A program made the translations under genes and the position numbers. The notes beneath the pieces were generated by a model, which worked only from the letters and a program-made list of their open reading frames with translations, did no database searches and was not told the origin of the DNA. Positions 17,020 to 27,196 of a stretch of DNA of 64,000 nt are shown here, piece by piece. Source of the DNA: Brumimicrobium aurantiacum (lineage in GTDB: Bacteria > Bacteroidota > Bacteroidia > Flavobacteriales_D > Crocinitomicaceae); contig NZ_QURB01000005.1 in NCBI RefSeq assembly GCF_003402975.1, positions 186,001-250,000 on the forward strand, read 5' to 3'. Position 1 is the first letter of the stretch. The number at the start of each line of letters is the position of its first letter.

Positions 17020-17754
17020 ATGAAAAAGTCACCCTCAATATCACAATTTGGAGATCATGGATTAATCATCCGATATAGTGATGAGATTGACTATAAAATT
17101 CACCTGCAATTGGACACTGTGACCAATAAAGTTCTGAAGAAATTTAAAAAATACATCGAAGGTTACTCCATAGCTTATCAAGAGAGTGCAATTTATTTTC
17201 ATCCTGAATTTAAAATTGAGAAAAAAATAAAAAAAATAACACAATTCATTACTGATATCGTACCTCAAGAAATACTCGAAGACCAAAAGGAAATTATCCA
17301 AATTCCAGTGTGTTATGAAAAGCCTTTTGCCCTCGACATTGATGAATTGGCCCAGGAGAAACAGATTGAGACATCAAAGATTATCGATCTTCACACCTCT
17401 CCCATTTATCCCGTATATTTTATTGGTTTTGCACCAGGCTTCCCCTATTTGGGAGGTATGGATAAACAGTTGTCTTTTCCGCGCAAAGCAAGTCCGAGAA
17501 AAAGTGTTGCTGCCGGATCAGTAGGAATTGCTGGCAATCAAACAGGTGTTTACCCTAATGCATCTCCAGGTGGATGGAATATAATTGGAAGAAGTCCATT
17601 GTGTTTTTTTGATGTTACCAAAACGCAGCCATCCTTACTTCAAGCTGGAGATTTAATTCAGTTTAGAAGCATTGACAAAAAAACATTCGACCATATTGAG
17701 AAACAAGTTGAATTGGGTCAGTATTCACTTGAAAAAATCGCAAACAATGATTGA
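17020..17754 (+). CDS. pxpB: 5-oxoprolinase subunit B (KipI family)
   Basis: 244 residues, the usual size. The hallmark 'PVYFIGFAPGFPYLGG' and the stretch 'GSVGIAGNQTGVYPNASPGG' define the KipI/allophanate hydrolase subunit 1 family. The N-terminal ~80 residues form the less conserved alpha-beta part. Partner of PxpC, with which it forms the ATP-hydrolysing part of 5-oxoprolinase. Its stop overlaps the pxpC start by 8 bp, implying translational coupling. Confidence 0.95.
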   Translation: MKKSPSISQFGDHGLIIRYSDEIDYKIHLQLDTVTNKVLKKFKKYIEGYSIAYQESAIYFHPEFKIEKKIKKITQFITDIVPQEILEDQKEIIQIPVCYEKPFALDIDELAQEKQIETSKIIDLHTSPIYPVYFIGFAPGFPYLGGMDKQLSFPRKASPRKSVAAGSVGIAGNQTGVYPNASPGGWNIIGRSPLCFFDVTKTQPSLLQAGDLIQFRSIDKKTFDHIEKQVELGQYSLEKIANND

Positions 17755-18598
17755 AGTAATAAACCCAGGATTACACACTACAGTTCAAGATCAAGGAAGA
17801 TTGAATCATCGACATTTTGGCGTTCCAACAAGTGGAGCTATGGATCAACATGCCTATATTTTAGCCAATCATTTGTTGCAGCATCAATCTTTAAAACCTG
17901 TTTTAGAATTCACCATCAGCGGTCCAACCCTATTTTTTTATGCTGAAACATATATTGTACTGACTGGTGCTGAATTCGATGTGCAATTAAACGGAAAGGA
18001 AATCACTCATTCTTCACCAATATATGTACCTGCAGAAAGTACATTAGCAATTGGTCAAGCAAAAACTGGAAACTATGGTTATTTAGGGATTTTAGAAGGA
18101 TTTTCGACAGTGAAAGTATTGGAAAGTGTGAGTTATCACCCTTCTATAAATCCAGGAGCAAAGTTGACCAAAGACATGCAATTATTGTATGTAAAAACAC
18201 AATTCCAACCTTTAGATTTCAATGCTAGGGTTATCCCGATACACGATAAATTTTGCCGCACCCGTTTGGATGTTTATCCCGGTCCTGAGTTTGATTGCTT
18301 AGGTAAAGATGATCAAGAGAAATTATTCAATCATAAATACTTTGTAAAACCAAAAAGCAATAGAATGGCAGTGCAGCTGGGGAACACACCCGATCTTACC
18401 GCTCCAGAAATTATTACTGCACCGGTACAACCAGGAACAGTTCAACTCACACCATCAGGTGAGCTCATTATCCTTATGAGAGATGCACAAACAACAGGAG
18501 GTTACGCTAGAATTTTACAACTTACAGATCATGCAATGAACAGTTTATCACAATGCAAAATTGGTAAAAAAGAGGAGGTAACATTTCACAAGAAATAG
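17747..18598 (+). CDS. pxpC: 5-oxoprolinase subunit C (KipA family)
   Basis: 283 residues from the ATG at 17747 ('MIEVINPGLHTTVQDQGR'), which is the normal family start; a longer in-frame extension upstream would sit inside pxpB and is discounted. Signature elements are 'HFGVPTSGAMDQHAYILAN', 'LTGAEFDVQLNG', 'RLDVYPGPEFD' and 'MRDAQTTGGYARI'. Last gene of pxpABC. No kip-type regulator is adjacent, so control is not evident from sequence. Confidence 0.95.
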   Translation: MIEVINPGLHTTVQDQGRLNHRHFGVPTSGAMDQHAYILANHLLQHQSLKPVLEFTISGPTLFFYAETYIVLTGAEFDVQLNGKEITHSSPIYVPAESTLAIGQAKTGNYGYLGILEGFSTVKVLESVSYHPSINPGAKLTKDMQLLYVKTQFQPLDFNARVIPIHDKFCRTRLDVYPGPEFDCLGKDDQEKLFNHKYFVKPKSNRMAVQLGNTPDLTAPEIITAPVQPGTVQLTPSGELIILMRDAQTTGGYARILQLTDHAMNSLSQCKIGKKEEVTFHKK

Positions 18599-18675
18599 TC
18601 AAGCCATTTCTTTAGACCAAAATAGCCTATCCCATTTTAACCAACAAATTACCACTAAAAACCACCATTAATTCT

Positions 18676-18683
18676 TATCTTTG
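18676..18683 (+). promoter_or_regulatory. -7 box of icd
   Basis: TATCTTTG, a match to TAnnTTTG, 56 bp before the icd start. No TTG at the ideal distance upstream. Confidence 0.45.
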
Positions 18684-18729
18684 TGACTGCAAAATTTTAA
18701 TCAGAAATCGAGCATTTGCTCATAAATAA

Positions 18730-20961
<2,232 letters not shown>

Positions 20962-20980
20962 GCTTCACTCAGCATAAAAT

Positions 20981-21020
20981 AAAAACACCTTGTGGATTGA
21001 TTTCTACAAGGTGTTTTTTT
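20981..21020 (+). terminator. Terminator of icd
   Basis: ACACCTTGT (20985-20993) and ACAAGGTGT (21006-21014) form a 9-bp stem followed by a long T-run and preceded by an A-run. Strong intrinsic terminator. Confidence 0.92.
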
Positions 21021-21060
21021 ATGGTTATATTTTGTTTACGGGGTTGTTTTTACAGGTTTT

Positions 21061-21371
21061 TCGCCTGCGGGGATTTTAATACATCACTTCTCATTCTGAA
21101 ATGTTTTATGTTGTTTTTACCGCTGAGATACGCAAAGATTACGCAGAGATGTGCGCTGGTAGAGTTCCCGGAGTTTCTCACCTGCGGTGATTTCAATACC
21201 TCACTTCTCGTTCTGAATTGCTGTTGCTGTTTTTACCGCAGAGGTAACGGAGGTATCGCAGAGTAACGCAAAGGTCAGAAAGTAGTTGAGTTCGCGGAGT
21301 TTTTCACCTGCGGTGATTTTAAAACATCACTTCTCACTCTGTTTCTCACTCTGAAATGCTGTTGCTGTTAT
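21061..21371. repeat. Three degenerate tandem units of about 120 bp
   Basis: Units begin with TC(A/G)CCTGCGG at 21061, 21178 and 21304 (periods 117 and 126 bp). Each runs through GATTTnAAnACnTCACTTCTC, a GCTGT-rich part, and an ACCGCAGAG/ACGCAAAG phrase (the third unit lacks the last). A related tract is at 35057-35400. The frame that crosses it has no protein features and is rejected as a gene. Confidence 0.8.
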
Positions 21372-22399
21372 TACTTTCTTAATTCTCTGATGTACTTTTC
21401 AAATTTCCAAGAAGTTGCTATCGCTTCATTAATTGTTTTACGAGATTCCCAGTTTAAAGTTTGATTTACTTTATCCGTGTTGGCATAAATTTCTTTAATG
21501 TCTCCTTCTCTACGTGGACCTATTTTGTATGGAAGTTCAATTCCTGTTTCTTCCTCAAAAGTTTTGATCATTTCTAACACGCTTGATCCTTTTCCTGTTC
21601 CAACATTGAAAACCATAAGATTTTCTGTGCTATTCATTGCATTTTCTAAAGCTGCAACATGTGCTTCTGCGAGATCTACAACGTGAATATAATCACGAAT
21701 ACAAGTTCCATCTGGTGTATCGTAATCATCACCAAAAACAGTCAATTCTTTTCTTACTCCAGCTGCGGTTTGGGTAATGAATGGTAATAAATTGTTTGGT
21801 TTTCCATCTGGTTCCTCACCAATTAAACCACTTTCGTGTGCTCCAACTGGGTTGAAATAACGTAATAAGGTAGCTTTTACGATTGGACAACTTGCAACAA
21901 ATTGTTCAATCATCTCCTCACAAACTTTTTTGGTAAAACCATAAGGTGAATTGTAAGAAACTGGACTTTCTTCTGTTACAGGAATCACTTCAGGATCTCC
22001 ATAGACAGTACAACTTGAAGAGAATACAAAGTTCTTCACTTCAAATTCCTGCACCAATTCTAAGATACTCGTAAGTCCCCCAAAATTATTTTCGAAATAC
22101 TTTAAAGGTTTTTCTACTGACTCACCAACAGCTTTATCCGCCGCAAAATGAATCACTCCTTCAATAGGAAATTGTCCAAACACACCTTTCAAGCGAAAAC
22201 TATCTTGACAAGCCACATTAAAGTATATGATTTCTTCTCCAGTAATTTTGGATAAACGCTCAATCACATCTTGATTGGCATTTCTAAAATCATCAATAAT
22301 TATAGGTGTATACCCCTTTTCGATTAATGTAACTACGGTGTGAGATCCGATATAGCCAGCTCCTCCAGTGACTAATATATATTTTTTATTTGATTCCAA
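21371..22399 (-). CDS. galE: UDP-glucose 4-epimerase
   Basis: 342 residues, normal length. Short-chain dehydrogenase fold: the NAD motif GGAGYIGSH is at 12-20, Ser/Thr catalytic residues are in 'FSSSCTVYG' (126-134) and the YxxxK pair is Y153/K157. 'TLLRYFNPVGAHESGLIGE' is typical of GalE. It interconverts UDP-glucose and UDP-galactose, supplying surface polysaccharide synthesis and galactose use. Single gene, ending at the edge of the tandem-repeat tract. Specificity for other UDP-sugars cannot be excluded. Confidence 0.93.
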   Translation of the reverse strand: MESNKKYILVTGGAGYIGSHTVVTLIEKGYTPIIIDDFRNANQDVIERLSKITGEEIIYFNVACQDSFRLKGVFGQFPIEGVIHFAADKAVGESVEKPLKYFENNFGGLTSILELVQEFEVKNFVFSSSCTVYGDPEVIPVTEESPVSYNSPYGFTKKVCEEMIEQFVASCPIVKATLLRYFNPVGAHESGLIGEEPDGKPNNLLPFITQTAAGVRKELTVFGDDYDTPDGTCIRDYIHVVDLAEAHVAALENAMNSTENLMVFNVGTGKGSSVLEMIKTFEEETGIELPYKIGPRREGDIKEIYANTDKVNQTLNWESRKTINEAIATSWKFEKYIRELRK

Positions 22400-22463
22400 T
22401 TTTCTTGATTTAATGTTAGATTGCTAAGATAACAAATTGAAGATGCTAAAACCATATTTGATT

Positions 22464-22826
22464 TTAAACCACCTCATCCATTTCTACAATTTGTATTTGA
22501 TTATCAAAAGATGTTTTGTAGCCCAATTCATAGACCATTGTATAACGGTCGCCAGATGGTGCATTAAACAAATGAGTATGAAATTTCTTGTCAAAACCAT
22601 GTGCCTCTAGAACACTCAATGGAATAGCCGAACTACGGTAAACTTTAAATAAATCTTTTAAGATTACGCGATTCTTTTGTAAGGTTCTGTTCAATGTGAT
22701 TACCGTTTGATTTGAGTTTCGGTATTCTTCATTATGATATTGATTTTTACATGAAACAGAACAATACTTTTTGTTTCTTCTACCTTGAAATTCCTTAGAA
22801 CAACTTGGACAAATTTTGGTATTCAT
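22464..22826 (-). CDS. Small zinc-ribbon protein, unknown function
   Basis: 120 residues. The N-terminus holds a C4 zinc-ribbon: Cys pairs in 'CPSCSKEFQGRRNKKYCSVSC', spaced CxxC-x14-CxxxC. A basic middle 'TLNRTLQKNRVILKDLFK' and a C-terminal part 'FDKKFHTHLFNAPSG' follow. Proteins of this layout are widespread in Bacteroidetes without an assigned function; nucleic-acid binding is plausible but unproven. It is transcribed divergently from the next small gene. Confidence 0.65.
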   Translation of the reverse strand: MNTKICPSCSKEFQGRRNKKYCSVSCKNQYHNEEYRNSNQTVITLNRTLQKNRVILKDLFKVYRSSAIPLSVLEAHGFDKKFHTHLFNAPSGDRYTMVYELGYKTSFDNQIQIVEMDEVV

Positions 22827-22924
22827 AATTCGTGTTTTTGAAAATGTTAGTTTTATAAAAGCGTTTAGTATCGTTTTTAAACGTTATTTTCGAAAAAAGG
22901 TTACCAAAACCGAATTAAATATAT

Positions 22925-23116
22925 ATGAAGTCATCAAAATTCGATTTTAAAAAACATCAAAATCTCTCCAAAAGTTGGAAAATGGTCATCCGTTTTGTGA
23001 TCTATTCTGTCGTTATTGCAGTTTTACTATTTTTAATCTACAACATGGAAGACAACAAAAAAAGTGATACTGATTCAATTTCTGGATTCGAAATTGAAAA
23101 CATTGAAACCGAATAA
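22925..23116 (+). CDS. Small single-helix membrane protein
   Basis: 63 residues: a basic N-terminus, one membrane helix (about 21-42, 'VIRFVIYSVVIAVLLFLIYN') and an acidic tail. Not recognised. It lies 48 bp before tadA on the same strand, but tadA has its own -7 box, so co-transcription is uncertain. The ATG is the first in frame. Confidence 0.55.
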   Translation: MKSSKFDFKKHQNLSKSWKMVIRFVIYSVVIAVLLFLIYNMEDNKKSDTDSISGFEIENIETE

Positions 23117-23137
23117 AGGTAAAATCGACTCCTTTCT

Positions 23138-23145
23138 TAAATTTG
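23138..23145 (+). promoter_or_regulatory. -7 box of tadA
   Basis: TAAATTTG, a match to TAnnTTTG, 20 bp before the tadA ATG. Confidence 0.4.
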
Positions 23146-23164
23146 CATTAAAAAAACACACAAC

Positions 23165-23605
23165 ATGATTACACCTTTTGATGATAATTATTTCATGCGT
23201 AAGGCTTTTGAAGAAGCAGAGCGAGCTTATGAATTGGATGAAGTTCCTGTGGGAGCTGTAATTGTTGTGGAGAATCAAATTATTGCCAAAGGACATAATC
23301 TTACGGAACAACTCAACGACGTAACGGCACATGCTGAAATGCAAAGTATTACCGCTGCTGCAGAGCATTTGGGAGGAAAGTACCTTAAAAAATGTACCTT
23401 ATATGTAACCCTCGAACCTTGTGTGATGTGCGCCGGGGCTTTAAACTGGTCACAAATCAGTAAGATTGTTTACGGTGCAAAAGACGAAAGACGTGGCGCT
23501 TTAAGATATGAAGGAGTGTTTCACCCCACTACAGAAATTGTGGGTGGAGTAATGGCAGAGGAATGCAGCGAACTCATGAAAAACTTCTTCAAAAGTAAAC
23601 GTTAA
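23165..23605 (+). CDS. tadA: tRNA-specific adenosine deaminase
   Basis: 146 residues, a typical cytidine-deaminase fold. It converts A34 to inosine in the anticodon of tRNA-Arg(ACG). The zinc site is complete: H56-A-E58 ('TAHAEMQ') and P85-C86-V-M-C89 ('EPCVMCAGAL'). The neighbouring 'VYGAKDERRGALR' is the TadA-type loop. It converges with the outer-membrane protein gene, with only 1 bp between the stop codons. Secure. Confidence 0.95.
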   Translation: MITPFDDNYFMRKAFEEAERAYELDEVPVGAVIVVENQIIAKGHNLTEQLNDVTAHAEMQSITAAAEHLGGKYLKKCTLYVTLEPCVMCAGALNWSQISKIVYGAKDERRGALRYEGVFHPTTEIVGGVMAEECSELMKNFFKSKR

Positions 23606-23606
23606 A

Positions 23607-24512
23607 CTACTTACTCTTCTGATTTTTGATATGCTGTCGATCTGTTGAGTTAATTTCAACTGGAGGACAACGGTTAGGATCTTTTTTAAACAACCATACA
23701 AACTTAAGTCTTAGCATTGCAGGGTAATATTTACTAGAGAACCAATGAATTGCTGGAGTTCCCCCATTCCATTCATGCAATCCTAAAAACGGAACTTCAA
23801 TACTTGGTATGAAAAAGAATCCTTTATCTGCATAAGGTTTAATCCCTAATCCTAGAGCGTAATGTAATTGTGCCATTAAATCCTCTTGAAACTTCTGTTC
23901 AGTTGGAGCTCTATAGCCATCATATTCCATATTTCCTCTCATAATTGAGTAATCTAAGTTAACGCCTAAGGCATTATCTAAGAAAAAATGAGGATTAATT
24001 TGAAATACATTATGTGCACTAAAACGTCCATACAAATAACCATTGTAAAACTTCCCTTCACCTTCTAAACTCCCAATTAAGGTATCGCGATTATCGTAAA
24101 CATTTGTATTGGTAATTTCACGTCCACCATACAATTTAAAACCAACTCCCCAGTCATAGTAATGAAGTAGTTTACGTGGTTTTTTGGTTATATGAACCAT
24201 TCCGATTTCTACAAATGCACCAAGTCTACCTTTAGCTTCTTGGTTATATATCAACAATGAATCTGCACCTGAAGAGGAAGATATAATAGAATGTTCGCCT
24301 TCACTGACTCCTGTTTTTGTAAAAGTATAGGTCGGCCCAAACGAAAATTGAATCCCGTTTCTCGCATAGTCACCTGTTACCCAACGGTAAAGTGGCATTT
24401 GAATTCTTTGATTCCCATAAAACTGCTTCTTCTTGTTTTTTGGTTTGTATTGGGCATTAAGTCCAATAGTAAACGACAACGTAATTAAAAGAAGCAATAC
24501 TAAATTTTTCAT
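23607..24512 (-). CDS. Secreted, probably outer-membrane beta-barrel protein
   Basis: 301 residues. Signal peptide 1-20 ('LLLLITLSFTIGLNAQ'). The rest is rich in aromatic, Gly and Asn residues with alternating hydrophobic strands ('GIQFSFGPTYTFTK', 'WGVGFKLYGGRE', 'YLYGRFSAHNVFQ'), as in barrel proteins. No family recognised. Its ATG overlaps the stop of kmo by one base (TAATG), so the two are translationally coupled. A functional link to kynurenine metabolism is not evident. Confidence 0.65.
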   Translation of the reverse strand: MKNLVLLLLITLSFTIGLNAQYKPKNKKKQFYGNQRIQMPLYRWVTGDYARNGIQFSFGPTYTFTKTGVSEGEHSIISSSSGADSLLIYNQEAKGRLGAFVEIGMVHITKKPRKLLHYYDWGVGFKLYGGREITNTNVYDNRDTLIGSLEGEGKFYNGYLYGRFSAHNVFQINPHFFLDNALGVNLDYSIMRGNMEYDGYRAPTEQKFQEDLMAQLHYALGLGIKPYADKGFFFIPSIEVPFLGLHEWNGGTPAIHWFSSKYYPAMLRLKFVWLFKKDPNRCPPVEINSTDRQHIKNQKSK

Positions 24513-25852
24513 TATACTAAAGTCAATATTTTATCAATTACCTTTTGATCATCCCAACATTCGTGAATATTCTCCATTTCCATCACCTCATCCATAATCT
24601 TACGTTGGCGATTTCCAGCAGCTAAAGCTTCAGAATATCGAATATGACTAAAAGTTACCTGAGAATATAACGGCATCCATTTATTTGGGTACAGATCACT
24701 GAACTTTCTTTCTATTTTCTTACGCAACAAAAAGTCTTTATCACCAGCCAAATCGCGCATTTCAATGTAATTATATAAAGCTAAATCAGCAATTGCATTT
24801 CCGTCTGGAACACGTTGTTCACTAAAGGCTTCAAAAAATTCTTTTACATTTCCGTTATACTTTTCATACATCTCAAAAAACACGCTACAATCCTCAAGCC
24901 CTGAATTCAATCCTTGTCCATAGAATGGTACTACAGCATGTGATGCGTCACCAAGTAATAAAACTTTATCTTCATAATTCCACGGACTACAACGAACAGT
25001 GACTAAGTTAGAAGTTGGATTAGCAAAATAATCTTCAACTAATGTTGGCATGTGTGGTACAGCATCTGGGAAAGTAGCTTTAAAAAAGTCCATTACTTTT
25101 TCTTCAGTATCCAAACTTTCGAAAGATGTTTCTCCTTTGTGAGGGAAAAATAAAGTAACTGTAAAACTACCATCCAAATTAGGTAGTGCAATCATCATAA
25201 ATTCGCCACGTGGCCAAATATGTAAACAGTTTTTATCAAAACGGTGAGTTCCGTCTTCGTTAGGAGGAAAAGACAGCTCTTTATAACCATGCGCTAAATA
25301 TTCTTGAGAATAATTGAACATTGGTGTTTTTTGTAGTACACCTCTAACGGCAGAAAAAGCACCATCAGCACCGAAGATATGATCATAGGCATAATGCTCC
25401 TTGTCTTTAGAAACTTCGTTTATAAATTCAATTTTGTTTTCTTTCAAATTGATATCTTCACAAAAACGATCAAAGCGATATTTTACATTTTCATAATCAT
25501 CAGCCAAATTCATTAGGCGTCTGTTCAATTCACCACGAGAAACAGAATAAATTGCTTCATTGTCTTTCCCATAAGCTTGGTAGGTAAGATTACCTTCAAC
25601 ATCATGCATTTTTCTACCATACATGGGAATAGAAATATCACGAATTTCTTGTGCAAATCCTGCCAATTCAAGTGCCTTAAAACCACGGTTTGAAAGTGCC
25701 AAGTTGATAGATCTTCCGCCAATTTCTTTCGCTTTTCTCAAATCAGGACGACGTTCAAACACATCGACTTCCATTCCTTTTTTGGCCAATAGCACAGCAA
25801 ATAAACTTCCAACAAGTCCTGCTCCAACAACTGCAACTTTTTTTTCTTCCAT
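24512..25852 (-). CDS. kmo: Kynurenine 3-monooxygenase
   Basis: 446 residues. FAD-dependent aromatic hydroxylase that converts L-kynurenine to 3-hydroxykynurenine with NADPH and O2. The FAD-binding GAGLVG is at 10-15. Further FAD contacts are in 'GADGAFSAVRG' and 'LLGDASHAVVPFYGQGLNSG'. 'GGRSINLALSNRG' is characteristic of KMO rather than other hydroxylases. The C-terminal membrane-anchor helix of eukaryotic KMO is absent, as expected for a soluble bacterial enzyme. Together with kynU at 62.9 kb it indicates a kynurenine route to quinolinate and NAD. Confidence 0.94.
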   Translation of the reverse strand: MEEKKVAVVGAGLVGSLFAVLLAKKGMEVDVFERRPDLRKAKEIGGRSINLALSNRGFKALELAGFAQEIRDISIPMYGRKMHDVEGNLTYQAYGKDNEAIYSVSRGELNRRLMNLADDYENVKYRFDRFCEDINLKENKIEFINEVSKDKEHYAYDHIFGADGAFSAVRGVLQKTPMFNYSQEYLAHGYKELSFPPNEDGTHRFDKNCLHIWPRGEFMMIALPNLDGSFTVTLFFPHKGETSFESLDTEEKVMDFFKATFPDAVPHMPTLVEDYFANPTSNLVTVRCSPWNYEDKVLLLGDASHAVVPFYGQGLNSGLEDCSVFFEMYEKYNGNVKEFFEAFSEQRVPDGNAIADLALYNYIEMRDLAGDKDFLLRKKIERKFSDLYPNKWMPLYSQVTFSHIRYSEALAAGNRQRKIMDEVMEMENIHECWDDQKVIDKILTLV

Positions 25853-25889
25853 GGTAATTTCCTCTAATTATAATAATTGATTTTCTGCA

Positions 25890-26102
25890 TTATTTCTTCT
25901 TCCAACTCTTTGAAAAAGTGGAATCAAAATAAACACTAGGTTTTCGTTTGGCTTTTTTCTTTTTATGAAAAACGGCCATAATTCTCCACAATACCAATCC
26001 TATGATTAGTACCGCAAAAACTTGAACCAGAAGCTCTATATATTCAGCTTCATTGTTGAGTTCTCCTGTAAATCTACGTTGAATCAACTCTTGTATATTC
26101 AT
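25890..26102 (-). CDS. Small single-helix membrane protein
   Basis: 70 residues from the ATG at 26102 ('MNIQELIQRRFTG'), preferred because the upstream in-frame stretch has no protein character. An acidic N-terminal segment is followed by one membrane helix (about 25-42) and a very basic tail ('KKKKAKRKPSVY'). Not recognised. It lies upstream of kmo on the same strand (37-bp gap) and may be co-transcribed with it. Confidence 0.5.
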   Translation of the reverse strand: MNIQELIQRRFTGELNNEAEYIELLVQVFAVLIIGLVLWRIMAVFHKKKKAKRKPSVYFDSTFSKSWKKK

Positions 26103-26285
26103 GTTTTCAAAAATACAAATTATTGAAGAATAAGTACCAAATGAGCACATCTAAGAAGCTCCTAATAATCAAACGAGGTTAAAATAATCGCCTATTAAGT
26201 CCGTAAAGGCTTCTTCAAAGACCTGTTTACAAGCCAATGAATCAAATAAAAATAAGTACATTTAGGTTCTCAGTGGGAGTTAACT

Positions 26286-27143
26286 ATGAAAAATCGAATT
26301 CACAAGACATTATCATTTAGGGAAAAGGAGTTTAAGCTCAGCCCATGGCAATTAAAAATTCAAGAGGTTATTTATGGTACCTACACCAAAGCAGGAAAGA
26401 ATTTTGACATCATCTTATTGATTACCATTTTACTTTCCATCATTATCGTAATGCTCGAAAGTGTTTCCTACCTGAATTTAAAATACAGCTTTACATTCTT
26501 TACCTTGGAGTGGATCATCACCATATTTTTCACAATCGAATATATACTTCGCATCATCAGTTTGAGGAAGCCGATGACCTATATTTTTTCATTTATGGGA
26601 ATTGTCGACTTTTTGTCAATTCTACCATCCTATTTAAGTTTATTTGTAGATGGAACTACATCTCTTATGTTATTGCGATCTATTCGATTTTTGCGAATAT
26701 TCAGAATTTTAAGACTCAGTAGATACATGCTAGGGGCGGATATATTGGGGGAAGCCTTAAAAAACAGCCGTCATAAAATTACTGTTTTCTTAATTTCAAT
26801 TCTTACCATCGTGATTATTTTAGGTGGTTTAATGTATGTGATTGAACCAAAAGAAGCCGGTTTTACAAGTATTCCAAGAAGTGTGTATTGGGCGATTATT
26901 ACAATTACTACTGTAGGATATGGAGACATCGCGCCGGTGACACCCTTAGGACAAGCTTTAGCCTCCTTCATCATGTTGTTTGGATACGCCATTATAGCTG
27001 TCCCAACAGGCATTGTTTCTTCAGAATTCACTTCATTAAAATCAGGTGATGTGAAAGAATTCGAATGTCACAATTGTGGAGAAACAGGCCACGAAAAAAC
27101 AGCACAATTTTGCAAGAGCTGTGGCTATGAATTAAAAAAATAA
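26286..27143 (+). CDS. Voltage-gated K+ channel with zinc-ribbon tail
   Basis: 285 residues. Six-helix Kv-type channel: S1-S3 (about 40-120), an S4 voltage sensor with Arg every third residue ('RSIRFLRIFRILRLSR', 131-146), S5 (165-186), a pore loop with the selectivity filter TVGYGD (209-214) and S6 (222-246). The C-terminal tail carries a C4 zinc ribbon (C261, C264, C276, C279; 'CHNCGE...FCKSCG'). TVGYGD predicts K+ selectivity. The ribbon may aid tetramer assembly or sensing (inference). Single gene. Confidence 0.9.
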   Translation: MKNRIHKTLSFREKEFKLSPWQLKIQEVIYGTYTKAGKNFDIILLITILLSIIIVMLESVSYLNLKYSFTFFTLEWIITIFFTIEYILRIISLRKPMTYIFSFMGIVDFLSILPSYLSLFVDGTTSLMLLRSIRFLRIFRILRLSRYMLGADILGEALKNSRHKITVFLISILTIVIILGGLMYVIEPKEAGFTSIPRSVYWAIITITTVGYGDIAPVTPLGQALASFIMLFGYAIIAVPTGIVSSEFTSLKSGDVKEFECHNCGETGHEKTAQFCKSCGYELKK

Positions 27144-27175
27144 AGCCTCATTGCACTAAGTACAATGAAGCTTTA
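27141..27175. terminator. Bidirectional terminator-like hairpin
   Basis: TAAAGCCTCATTG and CAATGAAGCTTTA pair at 12 of 13 positions across a 9-nt loop, between convergent genes (K+ channel and PhoD-like phosphatase). It overlaps the channel's stop codon. T-runs are short. Confidence 0.55.
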
Positions 27176-27196
27176 ACTTGTAGTAGTTGTAACGGT

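Noticed and set aside
20997-21266. 90-codon open frame after icd
   Set aside because: It begins inside the icd terminator stem and runs through degenerate tandem repeats; no protein character or conserved start context.
21061-21371. Possible CRISPR array
   Set aside because: Units are about 120 bp, degenerate and only three; no short identical repeats with unique spacers and no cas genes.
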